Positions 10,989-20,099 of a DNA stretch of 58,000 nt are shown piece by piece; the stretch's first letter is position 1, and every line of letters begins with the position of its first letter. The DNA is from Mesostigma viride. Taxonomy: Eukaryota; Streptophyta; Mesostigmatophyceae; Mesostigmatales; Mesostigmataceae. The notes under the pieces are model-generated. The model ran no database searches. It saw only the letters and a program-made list of their open reading frames with translations, and was not told the origin of the DNA. Location of the stretch: positions 814,767 through 872,766 of the forward strand of contig RPFO01000003.1 in assembly GCA_009746045.1 (NCBI GenBank), read 5' to 3'. Made by a program: the position numbers and the translations under genes.

Positions 10989-11230
10989 CCGAGGACCTGG
11001 AGTTACCATGAATCGTTTACCCCTTTTTGTATGGGCCGTAAAAATTTCTGCATTTTTACTTATTCTGTCATTACCTGTTTTCACAGCAGCAATTACGATG
11101 CTATTAACTGATAGAAATTTCAATACTTCTTTTTTTGACCCAGCGGGGGGCGGTGAACCTGTATTAATTATATCAACATTTAGTTTGGTTTTTCGGTCAC
11201 CCAGAAGTTTGTATCTTAAGTTAACCAAGA
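10989..11230 (+). pseudogene. cox1: cox1 fragment (nuclear copy)
   Basis: The reading runs [17 protein letters not shown], then [20 protein letters not shown], the conserved central part of cytochrome c oxidase subunit I (helix VI to the region before the HPEVY motif). A small insertion near 11166 shifts the frame; the WFFGHPEV region follows in another frame, and the match ends near 11230. TGG is used for Trp. It is a non-functional nuclear copy. Confidence 0.85.
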
Positions 11231-11345
11231 TTTGATATATTCGTAACGCAATTTGAACCGTCTCTCGTAAACCTGCAAAGATGTGCAACTCAGTCCGTTT
11301 TTAAGGACTGAGCATACATGGTTTAAGGGTTAATTTTGGTTACTT

Positions 11346-11405
11346 AGGTATGGTTCTCGCAATGCTTAGTATTGAATATTCTTGGATTTATTTTCTGGGC
11401 TTTCG
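11346..11405 (+). pseudogene. cox1: Second cox1 fragment (nuclear copy)
   Basis: MVLAMLSI followed, after a frame change, by LGFIFWA matches the cox1 segment around GMVxAMxSIGxLGFxVWAHH, downstream of the first fragment in the parent gene. The intervening part of cox1 is missing. Confidence 0.7.
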
Positions 11406-11600
11406 GAATGGTTGGGCCCCCAACTGTTTTTCCTGCAAACCCTATGTCTGCACCTGCACATATTGCGCCTGAGTGGTATTTTTTACCGGTTTGTGCGATT
11501 CTTTGTTCTATTTCTATCTTATGAGGTGGTCTACTAGCTAATGCTTTAGTTTTTGCTTGCTTATTTGCACTTCCTTGTTTGGTTCTTCTCCTAGTTGCAT
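11406..11600 (+). pseudogene. cob: cob fragment (nuclear copy)
   Basis: FPANPMSAPAHIAPEWYFLP is the highly conserved PEWYFLP region of cytochrome b, followed by a degraded continuation (AILCSISIL, an in-frame TGA, then a hydrophobic run of LLANALVFACLFALP type). It is truncated at both ends. Confidence 0.8.
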
Positions 11601-11644
11601 AAGAAGTTCTTCTTTTAGACTTATTAGTCAAAGACATTATTGGC

Positions 11645-11726
11645 TCTATTAACCGTGGAACTCCAGGGTAACCAGACTCTTCATTTAAACAATAAGTAGA
11701 GCGCATCAGGAAGTGGCCCTCAACTG
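11645..11726 (-). repeat. B2 terminal repeat of the PAT-like element
   Basis: 82 bp matching B1 at 12117-12198 with a few substitutions. Read on the minus strand it ends in GAGTCTGGTTACCCTGGAGT, a 3' terminus shared with other elements in the window. Confidence 0.85.
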
Positions 11727-11739
11727 AGGGCGGGGGGGG

Positions 11740-12117
11740 AAACAAAAGAGACCGCCATGAGCTCGGTCAGCAAGCTTTTATCGTGTTTCAAGGCCAAAGG
11801 CTCTCTACCAACGGCCAGATTCCGGCAACGGCCTCTAAACATTTTCAGCCGTCGCGTTTCACTTCAGATATTGCTTGTTGCAAACCCGTCCACAATCACA
11901 GATGTGTTAGGAGAACCTAGACGCAAAAATCCGTCAAGGTACTCAGCACCCCGTCAAGATATGGGCCGCAACAATTAGGCCATATCATCCGTAATTTTCG
12001 TACACTAGAAGCCTAATCAACCTTATAACGATCACATCACCCAGCTCTATTTCATCTAGCATCAGCGGCTCCCCTTCCGTATCACTATAAAGAAACTATG
12101 TTTAGAGAACCCCGATT
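11740..12117 (-). repeat. A2 direct repeat (378 bp)
   Basis: Same length as A1 at 16586-16963 with only a few mismatches. On the minus strand it starts CGGGGTTCTCTAAACATAGT. A G-rich stretch (11728-11739 on the + strand) separates it from B2. Confidence 0.9.
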
Positions 12118-12198
12118 CTATTAACCGTGGAACTCCAGGGTAACCAGACTCTTTATGTAAACAATCAGTAGAGCACATCGGGAAGTGGCCCTCAACTG
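12117..12198 (-). repeat. B1 repeat of the PAT-like element
   Basis: Counterpart of B2. It lies directly between the recombinase ORF and A2, as expected for split direct repeats. Confidence 0.85.
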
Positions 12199-12325
12199 GC
12201 CATCCTTACCCATAGGAACACTTAATGCCCCAAAAGGCTAGCCTTACCCTTACATCCCTCCCTGGCGACCCAAGCCAGGGGCAAAACAAAAACCGTTTGA
12301 CGCATAAGACAAGAATGAAGGGAAC

Positions 12326-13283
12326 TTAATTGGAGGGCAGAGAAAAGACGCTCCGCCAAATGCGCGGGGGGCAGGCGGCGATAGCCCGAACCAGGGCGTT
12401 AGGAAGCGCGAGGGCCAAGCTCCGGTGCAAAGCAACATAGTGGGCGACAGTTTTGCTGCTGCGCCTGCGACCCCGATGCTGAAGATCAGCCATGCTGCGC
12501 TGCCGCAAAAAATCATAGGTAGCCCCCCCATGCCGCAGCCCATGAATGGTAAACACTGTGTGGACCCCCAAAGCCTGCGTGGCCTGATGCCAAACCCGGC
12601 TGAAATGGGCATAATCGTAAGGGAACACCCGCTCCAATGCCGCCTTGAGGGTCTCAGACATGACATCCTCGACCACCACAGACTGCACCTCCCCCTTTGC
12701 CGTCTTAGCTGACATCAGCAACAAGGCGCCCCGCTGCGAACCCCGCAACCGGACATCAGGCTGCAAGCAGACCTGGCCGACCAACAGGTTGAGCGCCTCC
12801 GATACCCGCAGGTATTGCTGGAAAATAACGATGACCATAATGGCCGCACGAGGCTGCCGCTGAAGCACCATAGTACAAGCAAGCGCAAACGCAGCCTCCC
12901 ATGGAATGGGGGGGGGGGGCACGAGGAGGTGCCAACGTGCGCCAGCCAGCCAAAACACTGCGTGCCAAGGCCCAATCTCGCACATCCCGAAGAAAGTACA
13001 AATTCAGCCCCATAAGCGCATTGACACACAACTGGCGGCTGTAACACCGTGAGTGCGCCCAGGCGATATACTCGCACTAGCATTCCTCAATCGTCAAGGC
13101 GCGCAACAAGCTGCCAGCCCGACCCCGCCGGCTCGCCCACCATGCGAAAAAGGACCTAAGGCCCCGATGGTAAACCATCAAAGTAGCCGGCTTCACCTTG
13201 CCCTCAAGAAGGGTCAAGTAGCTAGCGCCAAGCGAGGCCCGGGATTGGGATGAACACCCTCGCGAGTCAAATCGCGGACCCAC
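12326..13283 (-). pseudogene. Tyrosine recombinase of the PAT-like element (broken)
   Basis: The N-terminal core-binding part starts at 13283 (LVxYxRGLRSFFAWW-like). It meets an in-frame TAG at 13077-13079, continues in the same frame, then shifts frame at a run of 12 G (12908-12919, + strand). The catalytic part is intact: first Arg in YLRVSEAL (codon at 12806-12808), HGLRHGG (His codon near 12544) and the nucleophile Tyr in VAHYVALH (codon at 12437-12439). These fit the R-H-R-Y tetrad of phage-integrase-type recombinases, which join the circular cDNA to the chromosome. The homopolymer shift could be a sequencing error; the TAG is harder to explain that way. Confidence 0.85.
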
Positions 13284-13993
13284 CCGGCCACCGAGGCAGC
13301 CATGGAAAGCCCCCGCGAAGGCCCATCCGCAGGCTGAAGCTCACTTGGCGTCCAGACCCATTGTGAGCGGCTGCCGGTGACCAACGTAAGAGCGCACAAC
13401 CGGCGGCATTGCTTGTTTAACCGGTAAGAAGAGGAACGCCCTTTAGCCAAGCAGCCCAAAGCGGCAGTGGAGTCCACTAACCTCACCACCCGCTTACCCC
13501 ATGTTCCGAGGTTCCGGGCCGAGCGCTCCACCCCCTTCACAGCGGCCCGCACTTCCTTCTCGTTGATGTGCATGGTCGAATCGCGCCAGCGACTCTTGAT
13601 CCCTGCGCGCCATCGCCCGTGGATGATGGCTCTTTCCGCGGCCTTGGTCAAGGGTCTAGGCCCGGCATACATGGCCTCACCTGGGGTGAGGAGGGTTGGG
13701 TAACCCCGCACCTCCCGGGCCCGAGCTAATTCCGTCACCTCAGCTGGGGCCATCTCAGCGTAGACAACCCCCTGCCCAAAACTAGACGCATCCGAGGCCA
13801 CCACCACCGGAGCCAGGGCAGCCCCGGTCCACACGGAGCATGGGGGCCAACGCCATGGCACACTCGAGCTCATCGCGCACACCTTGCTACAAGGGTCGCG
13901 TTCGGTGGCCCCGCCCCTTGAGGTTGATGAACTTAAAAGCTCTGCTGCCATATGGACAAGCAAGTGCAGCTGAGCATTTGCAGCCACACCCAC
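13214..13993 (-). CDS. RNase H domain of the PAT-like element, ending in a 2A-like motif
   Basis: This frame holds VVASDASSFGQGVVY, INEKEVRAAV, VRLVDSTAALG and ELQPADGPSR, the Asp-Glu-Asp-Asp pattern of retroelement RNase H, which removes the RNA strand during reverse transcription. It lies between RT and recombinase as in DIRS elements, in a different frame from both. Near its end is EGVHPNPGP (13235-13261), resembling the NPGP of 2A ribosome-skipping peptides. Only six codons follow before the stop, and the recombinase frame overlaps by 70 nt. Confidence 0.8.
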   Translation of the reverse strand: MGVAANAQLHLLVHMAAELLSSSTSRGGATERDPCSKVCAMSSSVPWRWPPCSVWTGAALAPVVVASDASSFGQGVVYAEMAPAEVTELARAREVRGYPTLLTPGEAMYAGPRPLTKAAERAIIHGRWRAGIKSRWRDSTMHINEKEVRAAVKGVERSARNLGTWGKRVVRLVDSTAALGCLAKGRSSSYRLNKQCRRLCALTLVTGSRSQWVWTPSELQPADGPSRGLSMAASVAGWVRDLTREGVHPNPGPRLALAT

Positions 13994-14702
13994 CGGCCCA
14001 CTACGGCCGCCAGCGCCTCAGCGGTAGCGCGTCCCCTCTCGAGGAGTACACGAGTGTGCTCAACCACAAGGGTGAGCTGCTTGGCTGTCGGCTCCAACAC
14101 CCCATCCCGGCGGTGAACAACACCCAGAGCTTCTAGCTCATCCTCCCCCTCCGGACTAGCCATGATCGTCTTGTCCTTGGAGGGCACAAGGTTGTTAGGC
14201 GCGTACCCGTCCTCAATAGCACTCGTGATTAAGCGATGCACCGCCTCGCACGTGCGCCCACTGCTGACCACCAGGTCATCAATAGTGATGGATACCATAG
14301 GGGCTGGGGGGTCCTCAAGGTCGATTTGCATCTCCCTTGTGCTCTCCTCGTACTCAATGGCTAGGGCGGTCGGGTTACCCCATGCATTCCGAAGCACGGT
14401 CAGCTCCCCTACACTTGTGAGGCGGTTCACCTGCCATCTAGGATCCAAAGCGCCCGTGGCATAGAGGACCATCTCATGGATGGCTTCCCCTAGCGCTACA
14501 GCGTGGGAGTGCCCCATGGCCAGCACTTTCAGCACTGGCCACACCCTCCTCCGTCGCCCCGGCAACCCGACATCGGTGGACCACACATCGGGTAGCCCTT
14601 GATAATCCCACCACCACTCCGGCACTTGGATGGTATAGTAATACGAGACAAGGTCGCTCTTGGCCGTGTAGCACCGACCCTTGATATAGACCTCCGAGTA
14701 AA

Positions 14703-14784
14703 TGCCCAGGTGCGGCAACACCATCTTAGGAGGGTCCACCCATGTGGGTGGACCCTGCTAAGACGGTGTTACCGCACCTGGGCA
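14703..14784. repeat. 40-bp-arm inverted repeat inside RT
   Basis: Arms 14703-14742 and 14745-14784 are complementary with about three mismatches, around a 2-base TG centre. The arms contain the coding sequence for DPPKMVLPHLG in both orientations. Confidence 0.9.
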
Positions 14785-14807
14785 ACGCACTGTGCAGTGC
14801 GTTGCCC
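14780..14807. repeat. 28-bp palindrome inside RT
   Basis: Arms of 13 (GGGCAACGCACTG) lie around a TG centre, directly abutting and slightly overlapping the larger inverted repeat. Confidence 0.9.
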
Positions 14808-15459
14808 AACTTCTTAGTCACAATGAACCTTAGCTCCCCCACGCCTTTGGCCACCCCAAAACATCCGTCTACCCACTTTGGCGGCGTCTCTCGGAACTCC
14901 ACCATCCCCACGTCCGCTGCCCTCCCCATCAACTTGCCCCACTCGGCCATGGTGCACCCTCGGCTGGGGGCAGGTACATTCCAATACCTCGAACTGGCGG
15001 CCACCTCCGGCTTGATGCAGTTGGCCTCGCTGGCGTACACCTCCTGCCAACTAGGTCGTAGCGCCAGCAAGTCCAGCAGCTTAGCCTTTCCCGACACCTC
15101 CCACTTCGGCAGACTCACCCGCTCCGCCAAAAGTTGTTCATACTTGTTCTGTTTCCTATAGATTAAATCTGCACTTCCCTTTGCGGGACCTGTCGCAACG
15201 CCTACCCGGCGACTGTACCACTCACAGTGATTTTTGACCCTTGTCAGGGCCCCCGCCGTTCCCCTGGAGCACGTGCCTCCAGGCTTAGGCGGAGGGTCTG
15301 CCCCCCCGTGCCATAGCCAATTGTGTTGTAGAGTGAAGGTCCGGCGGCGGCGAGTTGCACGCTGGCGTCTGCGTGCTGACCTCAATCTCCCCCACGTAGT
15401 GCTTAGAGGCATTGTAGGAAGAGGCAGTGGGAAGGGGGAGCGGTTTACCCTTTCGGTGT

Positions 15460-16513
15460 TTACTTGGTTTGCTGTGCCTTGCCCAGCTTGTTCATCATCG
15501 TGGCGCTCTGCAAGGCCATCTTCATGGCCGGGTTGCTCACCAAGGAGGCATCCTCCTTGAGAGCAAGGAGGTGGCCAGCCACCTTCCACCCTCCTGACCC
15601 TTGGCTCTCCACTAGGAGCATTGCTGCCACCACCTTCATGAGATACTCTACCCCAGCCAACTCCCCGGCTGCCGGCCCCAACTCCTTGAAGAGTGTGTCC
15701 ATGGCCAGGGCGATGTTCATGACCACCTTCCTGCTTTCCTGGTTCCTCCACCCTCCTTGGCGAGTAGCCATGATCCAACTCTTTATCCCCCCTCCCTTGT
15801 CGTTGGCATCCTCGAGCGCCTCGGGGAGCACTCTCTCTTGCACCCTCCAATTCACCACTTAAGCTCGAGTGGGCAGCGTCACCCCTTTGGTCTTTTTCGG
15901 CTTCCTGGAAGCCCCATCGGCCCTTGCCAGGGCATCCTTCAATTTCGTCAGGAAATCCTCTTCCTCGGACTCCTCTTCCTCCTCCTCTACTCTGCCCGCC
16001 TGCCCTTGCTTGCCAATAATGGCCGCCAGCTCCAAGAGCTGCTCCCTCACATCCCCCGCTGCCTTTCCCTTGCTCGGGGCTGGGCTTCCGACTTTTTTCG
16101 TCCCCTTTTTCGCCCCTTTCGTGGGTCGGTGTGGTGGCTGCGCCTCCTCTTCGTCCGAGTCCGCCAAGTCCTGGGCGCTTTGGAGGGCTGCCACCAGCGC
16201 TTCGTTTGGGTCCGCTGCTGCCAGAATTTCAGGCCCGTCCACGTGGTCGACCAGCAGCCCAACAACGGACTCCAGCTGGGCCGCAGACCACCGGCCGACA
16301 GTAGTTACCCAGTCGGTCCCGAGGACCGCCTCAAAGGCAGCAAGCACCTCAGGCAGGCCCGAGCAAGTGGAGAGTTCCTGATGGAGCATTCTGCGTCGGC
16401 CAGGTTAGTCGGCCCTTTCCCGTTTGTTTAGTAGCTGTCGGCACCTCGGGATTAGCTTTCGCTAATTGCTTCCCAGCACTTGTGGAACCTGGCTTCCGCC
16501 CAGGCTTCGGCAT
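15460..16513 (-). pseudogene. gag-like ORF1 of the PAT-like element
   Basis: It starts at Met 16513 (MPKPGRKPG, basic). A frame change near 16400 leads into ELSTCSGLPEVL and an acidic stretch (EEEEEESEEED). There is an in-frame TAA at 15859-15861, then the frame continues from WRVQERVLPEAL to about 15460, with MNIALAMDTLFKELG and VEYLMKVVAAMLL. Related copies at 28800-29290, 37642-38280 and 49975-50640 show this is the family's ORF1, presumably the particle or nucleic-acid-binding protein. No zinc knuckle is seen. Confidence 0.7.
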
Positions 16514-16585
16514 CACAGCCGCTATGCAGAATGGAATGCTGGGCGTCAGGTACGCTGCCCCTGTCCCCTGTCGCCGCCTTCTTTT

Positions 16586-16963
16586 AAACAAAAGAGACCG
16601 CCATGAGCTCGGTGAGCAAGCTTTTATCGTGTTTCAAGGCCAAAGGCTCTCTACCAACGGCCAGATTCCGGCAACGGCCTCTAAACATTTTTAGCCGTCA
16701 TGTTTCACTTCAGATATTGCTTGTTGCAAACCCTTCCACAATCACAGATGTGTTAGGAGAACCTAGACGCAAAAATCCGTCAAGGTACTCAGCACCCCGT
16801 CAAGATATGGGCCGCAACAATTAGGCCATATCATCCGTAATTTTCGTACACTAGAAGCCTAATCAACCTTATAACGATCACATCACCCAGCTCTATTTCA
16901 TCTAGCATCAGCGGCTCCCCTTCCGTATCACTATAAAGAAACTATATTCAGAGAACCCTGATT
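16586..16963 (-). repeat. A1 direct repeat (378 bp)
   Basis: 5' end of the PAT-like element. On the minus strand it begins AATCAGGGTTCTCTGAATAT. It matches A2 without length change. Confidence 0.9.
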
Positions 16964-17938
16964 TCTTTAATTGTAGACGGCGTAGTGATTACCTAGATGT
17001 GAGATTTTTCTCCCACGCATTAGAGCCCCGGCACTCTTACGTAAGCCGCTGGCAAATGGAATGCTGATTGTATCATTTGTTCGGACGCCAAAAATGTTTG
17101 CCGTAAAAATGCCGTCTAGGGCAAGGCGGCGTGCTACGGAAGGAGGAAAGCCCAACCTAGCTAAGGTCGGCCTATTTTATTTCGAAGGCGGTGACAGCGA
17201 GCTGCAGGGGAAATGAACCTCTGGTTGACCACCCTTAGCTACTAGAGCATTTCTGGCCCTGAGCAGCAATGCCGAAGGGAGTGCGCAAGACAGCGAAGAA
17301 GGCAGCGCGCGAGGAGGTCAGGATGCCTGTGTTGCGAGCTGCTGCCGCCGGTCACGTGTCAGTCGACTGGGCGCCAGGAAAAGAAGAGCTTGCCAACTGG
17401 TCTTCTTTCACTTGGGAGCATGTGTTCCCCCTCACCTACCCGCAGTTCAGCCGCATTTGGCTCATTGTGACTCAGGCTTTGGGGGCGACCAGATCTTCAC
17501 CATTCACGGGCAGCACCAAACGACGGGGGTGCCACCCGTCATTTCCTTGAGGGTAACAGCATCGGGGACATCCAGGACCAGGGGCTCTGGCTCAGCAGCG
17601 CTGCGGTTAGTTGACCATTGTGTGGGCTTGCACCGCAACTAGGAGGTGGAGCTTCCTGAGGTTCTTCTTCGGGGCCATGGCCGCCTGCCTCCCTCGGGCA
17701 TGGTGGGCTATTTTAATGCTGCTCCATGCCTATTGGTTGTTCGTTGTACTTGCGATAGGTTCTTTGCCCCTGGCATGGTTCGCCAGAGAGGGATGTAAGG
17801 GTAAGGCTAGCCTTTTGACAAACAATAAGGGTTGACATGACAAGTGCATGGCGGCGGGGTTGTGGCCTGCCTTTTGCATGTGCTCCACTCATTGTTTTAA
17901 TAGAGAGTCTGGTTACCCTGGAGTTCCACGGCTAGCAG
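16964..17938 (+). mobile_element. Right part of the interrupted R1-type element with gag-recombinase remnant and B repeat
   Basis: It resumes the R1 A-repeat where 10988 left off (TTTCTTTAATT...GTAGTGATTACCTAG), then has a short coding remnant (17269-17640) and ends in a B-type block finishing GTCTGGTTACCCTGGAGTTC at about 17928. The whole R1-type element therefore spans 10791-17938, with mitochondrial DNA and the PAT-like element inside it. Confidence 0.75.
17269..17640 (+). pseudogene. Fused gag start and recombinase end (internal deletion derivative)
   Basis: It starts MPKGVRKTAKKAAREE, a basic start like that of ORF1 and like the remnant at 48161 (MPTGRKTTRQAAREA). It then jumps to VFPLTYPQFSRIWLIVTQAL and, after a frame change, FTIHG...VDHCVGLHRN, matching the recombinase C-terminal region (VFPYDYAHFSRVWHQATQAL) of the element at 12326. 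RT and RNase H are deleted. The catalytic HxxRH is not conserved, so it is non-functional. Confidence 0.7.
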
Positions 17939-18135
17939 AATCGGTTTTCTCTGAATATCGTTTAATTAACGCATGCGGGAAAGATAGGGCCGCTGTGCCT
18001 TGGCCTGCATGTGGAAGGCTGTCTGCGACATGGGCTGACTAATTCGATCTGTACAAATGGTTTCATGCTCGCCTGACTTTTCCTTGGATGACCCGGTTGT
18101 TTATATGGGCCGGTGGCTATTAATTAGTGGTCCAA
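17939..18135 (+). mobile_element. R2-type A-repeat, left part
   Basis: It starts AATCGGTTTTCTCTGAATAT exactly at the end of the preceding B repeat. It matches, in reverse, the copy ending at 41576. It is interrupted at AGTGGTCCAAGA by an R1 copy and resumes at about 18651. Confidence 0.75.
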
Positions 18136-18650
18136 GAATCGTGGTTCTCTGAACATAGTTTCTTTATAGTGAGATACAATTCAATTCAATTCAATGGAAG
18201 GGTAGCCGCTATATCTAGGTTATTGGGTTCACGTGACATACCTTTTTAGGCCGTTGCGGCCTGATCCGGATCAGTCGTGGCCAAAACTTTGGCCAGTTTT
18301 TCTTGGCCAGGTGGCAGGAGCTACGTTGAGATATAAACCTGCCACTGTCTAGGTTTCTTGGCTAATGGCATAGTGATTAACTAGATCTAGATTCTTTCTC
18401 TCACGCAATATGTGACCTAATAGCCCCGGCAGCCTTACGTAAGCTGCCGGCAATTAGAACGCCACATTGCGTCATTTGTTCAGACGCAACATTTGCGTGG
18501 CGAAAAAATGCCGTCCGGGCCAAGGCCACATGACACGCAAAAAAGGACAAAAACAAACCCACCTAGCTAAGGTCGGCCTCTTTTCTTTTCACGAGGGCGG
18601 CGACAGCAAGCCCTGGGAAATGAACCTCTGGTTTGACGAACCTGCACTGT
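18136..18650 (+). mobile_element. R1-type A-repeat inserted into R2
   Basis: It begins AATCGTGGTTCTCTGAACAT and shows the full R1 body (GGCCTGATCCGGATC, ACGTAAGCTGCCGGC, CACGCAAAAAAGGAC). It ends in GGAAATGAACCTCTGG...CTGCACTG without a B repeat, so it is 3'-truncated. R2 sequence flanks it on both sides. A short TTCAA microsatellite sits near 18179-18195. Confidence 0.75.
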
Positions 18651-19050
18651 AGGTTTTATACGACTTGCTTGCAAAGATTCGTATTTGGTTGCACTGGCTG
18701 AGATTAGCTGGGGACCTGTAGGGTCGGCTGGTTGCTTAACGAATCTTTGACTGATTTGGTATTTTTAGTGAGTCGTAATTAATTATTGTATAGTGGATTC
18801 GGACCGGCCCAAGGGGTCGATGGGCGAGTTTTATGTTTGTCAGTCTTGGGAACCTTGTACAACTACCTGTACGCTTAACGCACTAGCCTGGGGGTGCGTG
18901 GCCACGTTGTTTGTAGTGGCGTTTTCAGCACTGAACATTCAGGCCGGTTTGTGACGCATGCCGGTGTTACTTAATTTAGGATGATGTCAGCTTGTGTGTC
19001 GGCGGACCATGCCTTAAGCAAGTGAGGCGGGCAATGATCCGCAATTGTTT
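18651..19050 (+). mobile_element. R2-type A-repeat, right part
   Basis: It continues the R2 A-repeat (GTAGGTTTTATACGACTTGC ... CCTTAAGCAAG ... AATTGTTTCTTTC), matching the reverse complement of 40985-41390. No B repeat follows, so this is an A-only remnant. Confidence 0.7.
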
Positions 19051-19195
19051 CTTTCTGTATGACAGGGGTTCTGCGATGTACGATTCTAAGGACATAAGAT
19101 TTTCATTCACCCCATAGATTTTCATTCTCCTGACACCACAACAGTGTCTGGGTGCTGCTTCTTTTTTCCCGGATGTTCCGATTATTTTGCCACAG

Positions 19196-19300
19196 TGGCA
19201 GTACAGTGCACTACATTATGCTGCTAAAGGAGGCCGCCTGGAGGTGGTCCAGTACCTGGTGGAGGACAAGAGGATGTGCCTGTTCCCAGAAGAACTTGGT
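19196..19300 (+). CDS. Ankyrin exon 6
   Basis: This 35-codon repeat (WQYSALHYAAKGGRLEVVQY ...) follows TTTTGCCACAG and precedes GTAAGT. An alternative AG at 19201 would give 33 codons. The longer form aligns better with the other exons. The C-terminal finger (CLFPEELG) departs from the usual NAKD. Confidence 0.75.
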
Positions 19301-20099
19301 GTAAGTTTCTGCCCGCTTTCTAACTTTCGGGAATGACACCTTAGCTAAACGTTTAATTTGGAACGCTTCGCGATATCTAGAATCGGATGTCTGCAGGGTC
19401 CTGCCAGCAGAAACCATTGACAACAACTGAGAATACTTCTTATAAATTAAGCTTCTCCACATGATATAGCTTCTCCAACAAGCAATTCTGCCACATTGCT
19501 TCAAATCACCTTTTCCTTAACCTTAAGCTGAGGTGAGAGCCTTTGGGTAGAGTGCTTTCGCACGACATATGGGAAAGGGCCGAATGTTTAGCATTGCTAG
19601 CTATTACAAAACCATCTATTCGATTTCCCTATAAGACACTTTTGTGTCATGGAATGGGAGACTTTGTTTTACCATGAGCAGATGGTGGTTGTAGTAAGCC
19701 CTGGGCATGGTTACGTAGCCTTCAATGGGGTCAGCTTTAAAAATTTAGGCAACAGAAATGTGGTTTTCACAATCAGTGTCTTCCTTGCAATATGTTTGTC
19801 ATTATATATTAGCTTTTCTTATATTTATGTTTGTTATTATAGCTGTGCATGGCCTGTACGCACTGAGGATGCCAGCACTGAACGACTAGGATGCCAGCAC
19901 TGAGGATGCCAGCACTGAACGACTAAAATGATGATGCTGAAACCAATCACACACATGATCTTGATGATCATGGCGAGAAAGCACGTAGCAAATATGGGGT
20001 AGTTGCATGAATTATGCCCTGTGTTGGGAGACACGGCGCTGTGAAGTGATTCATGCCCGTATATATGCAGACACAGGTATATCAAAATATACCCTTATT

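Larger units (their letters stand above)
10989..11644 (+). other. Nuclear mitochondrial insertion (NUMT)
   Basis: About 650 AT-rich bases contain pieces of cox1 (two, non-adjacent) and cob, all on the + strand and all broken. The protein-level matches are strong ([31 protein letters not shown]). The order cox1-cox1-cob with gaps suggests rearranged or internally deleted mitochondrial DNA. The open frame on the minus strand (start near 11637) is a shadow of the cob piece. Confidence 0.85.
13933..15470 (-). pseudogene. Reverse transcriptase of the PAT-like element (split by an inverted duplication)
   Basis: The first part (about 15470-14820) contains AEWGKLMGRAADVG and GELRFIVTKKLGNA, the RT finger region. 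The second part, in another frame from 14739, contains YTAKSDLVSYYYTIQVPEW, MGHSHAV and ITIDDLVVS, the last holding the catalytic Asp pair. The two parts are separated by two adjacent palindromes (14703-14807) that duplicate nearby coding sequence in inverted orientation and shift the frame. RT copies the element RNA into cDNA; this copy is probably inactive. Confidence 0.82.
11645..16963 (-). mobile_element. PAT-like tyrosine-recombinase retroelement with split direct repeats
   Basis: On the minus strand the order is A1 (16963-16586), gag-like ORF, RT, RNase H, tyrosine recombinase, B1 (12198-12117), A2 (12117-11740), C-rich linker, B2 (11726-11645). A1 and A2 are both 378 bp and nearly identical; B1 and B2 are 82 bp. 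This A1-ORFs-B1-A2-B2 layout defines PAT-like/Ngaro members of the DIRS order, which insert through a circular intermediate and a tyrosine recombinase, not an integrase. All ORFs carry at least one lesion, but repeat identity is high, so insertion was recent or the copy is still mobilisable in trans. Confidence 0.88.

Noticed and set aside
11344-11745. 133-codon minus-strand frame rich in Lys and Arg
   Set aside because: It lies antisense to the mitochondrial cob fragment and continues into the B2/A2 repeat; the + strand match to cytochrome b explains the sequence.
14742-15161. 139-codon + strand frame
   Set aside because: Antisense to the RT, whose motifs and order are recognisable.
15757-16431. 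224-codon and 170-codon + strand frames
   Set aside because: Antisense shadows of the gag-like ORF1, which has relatives elsewhere in the window.
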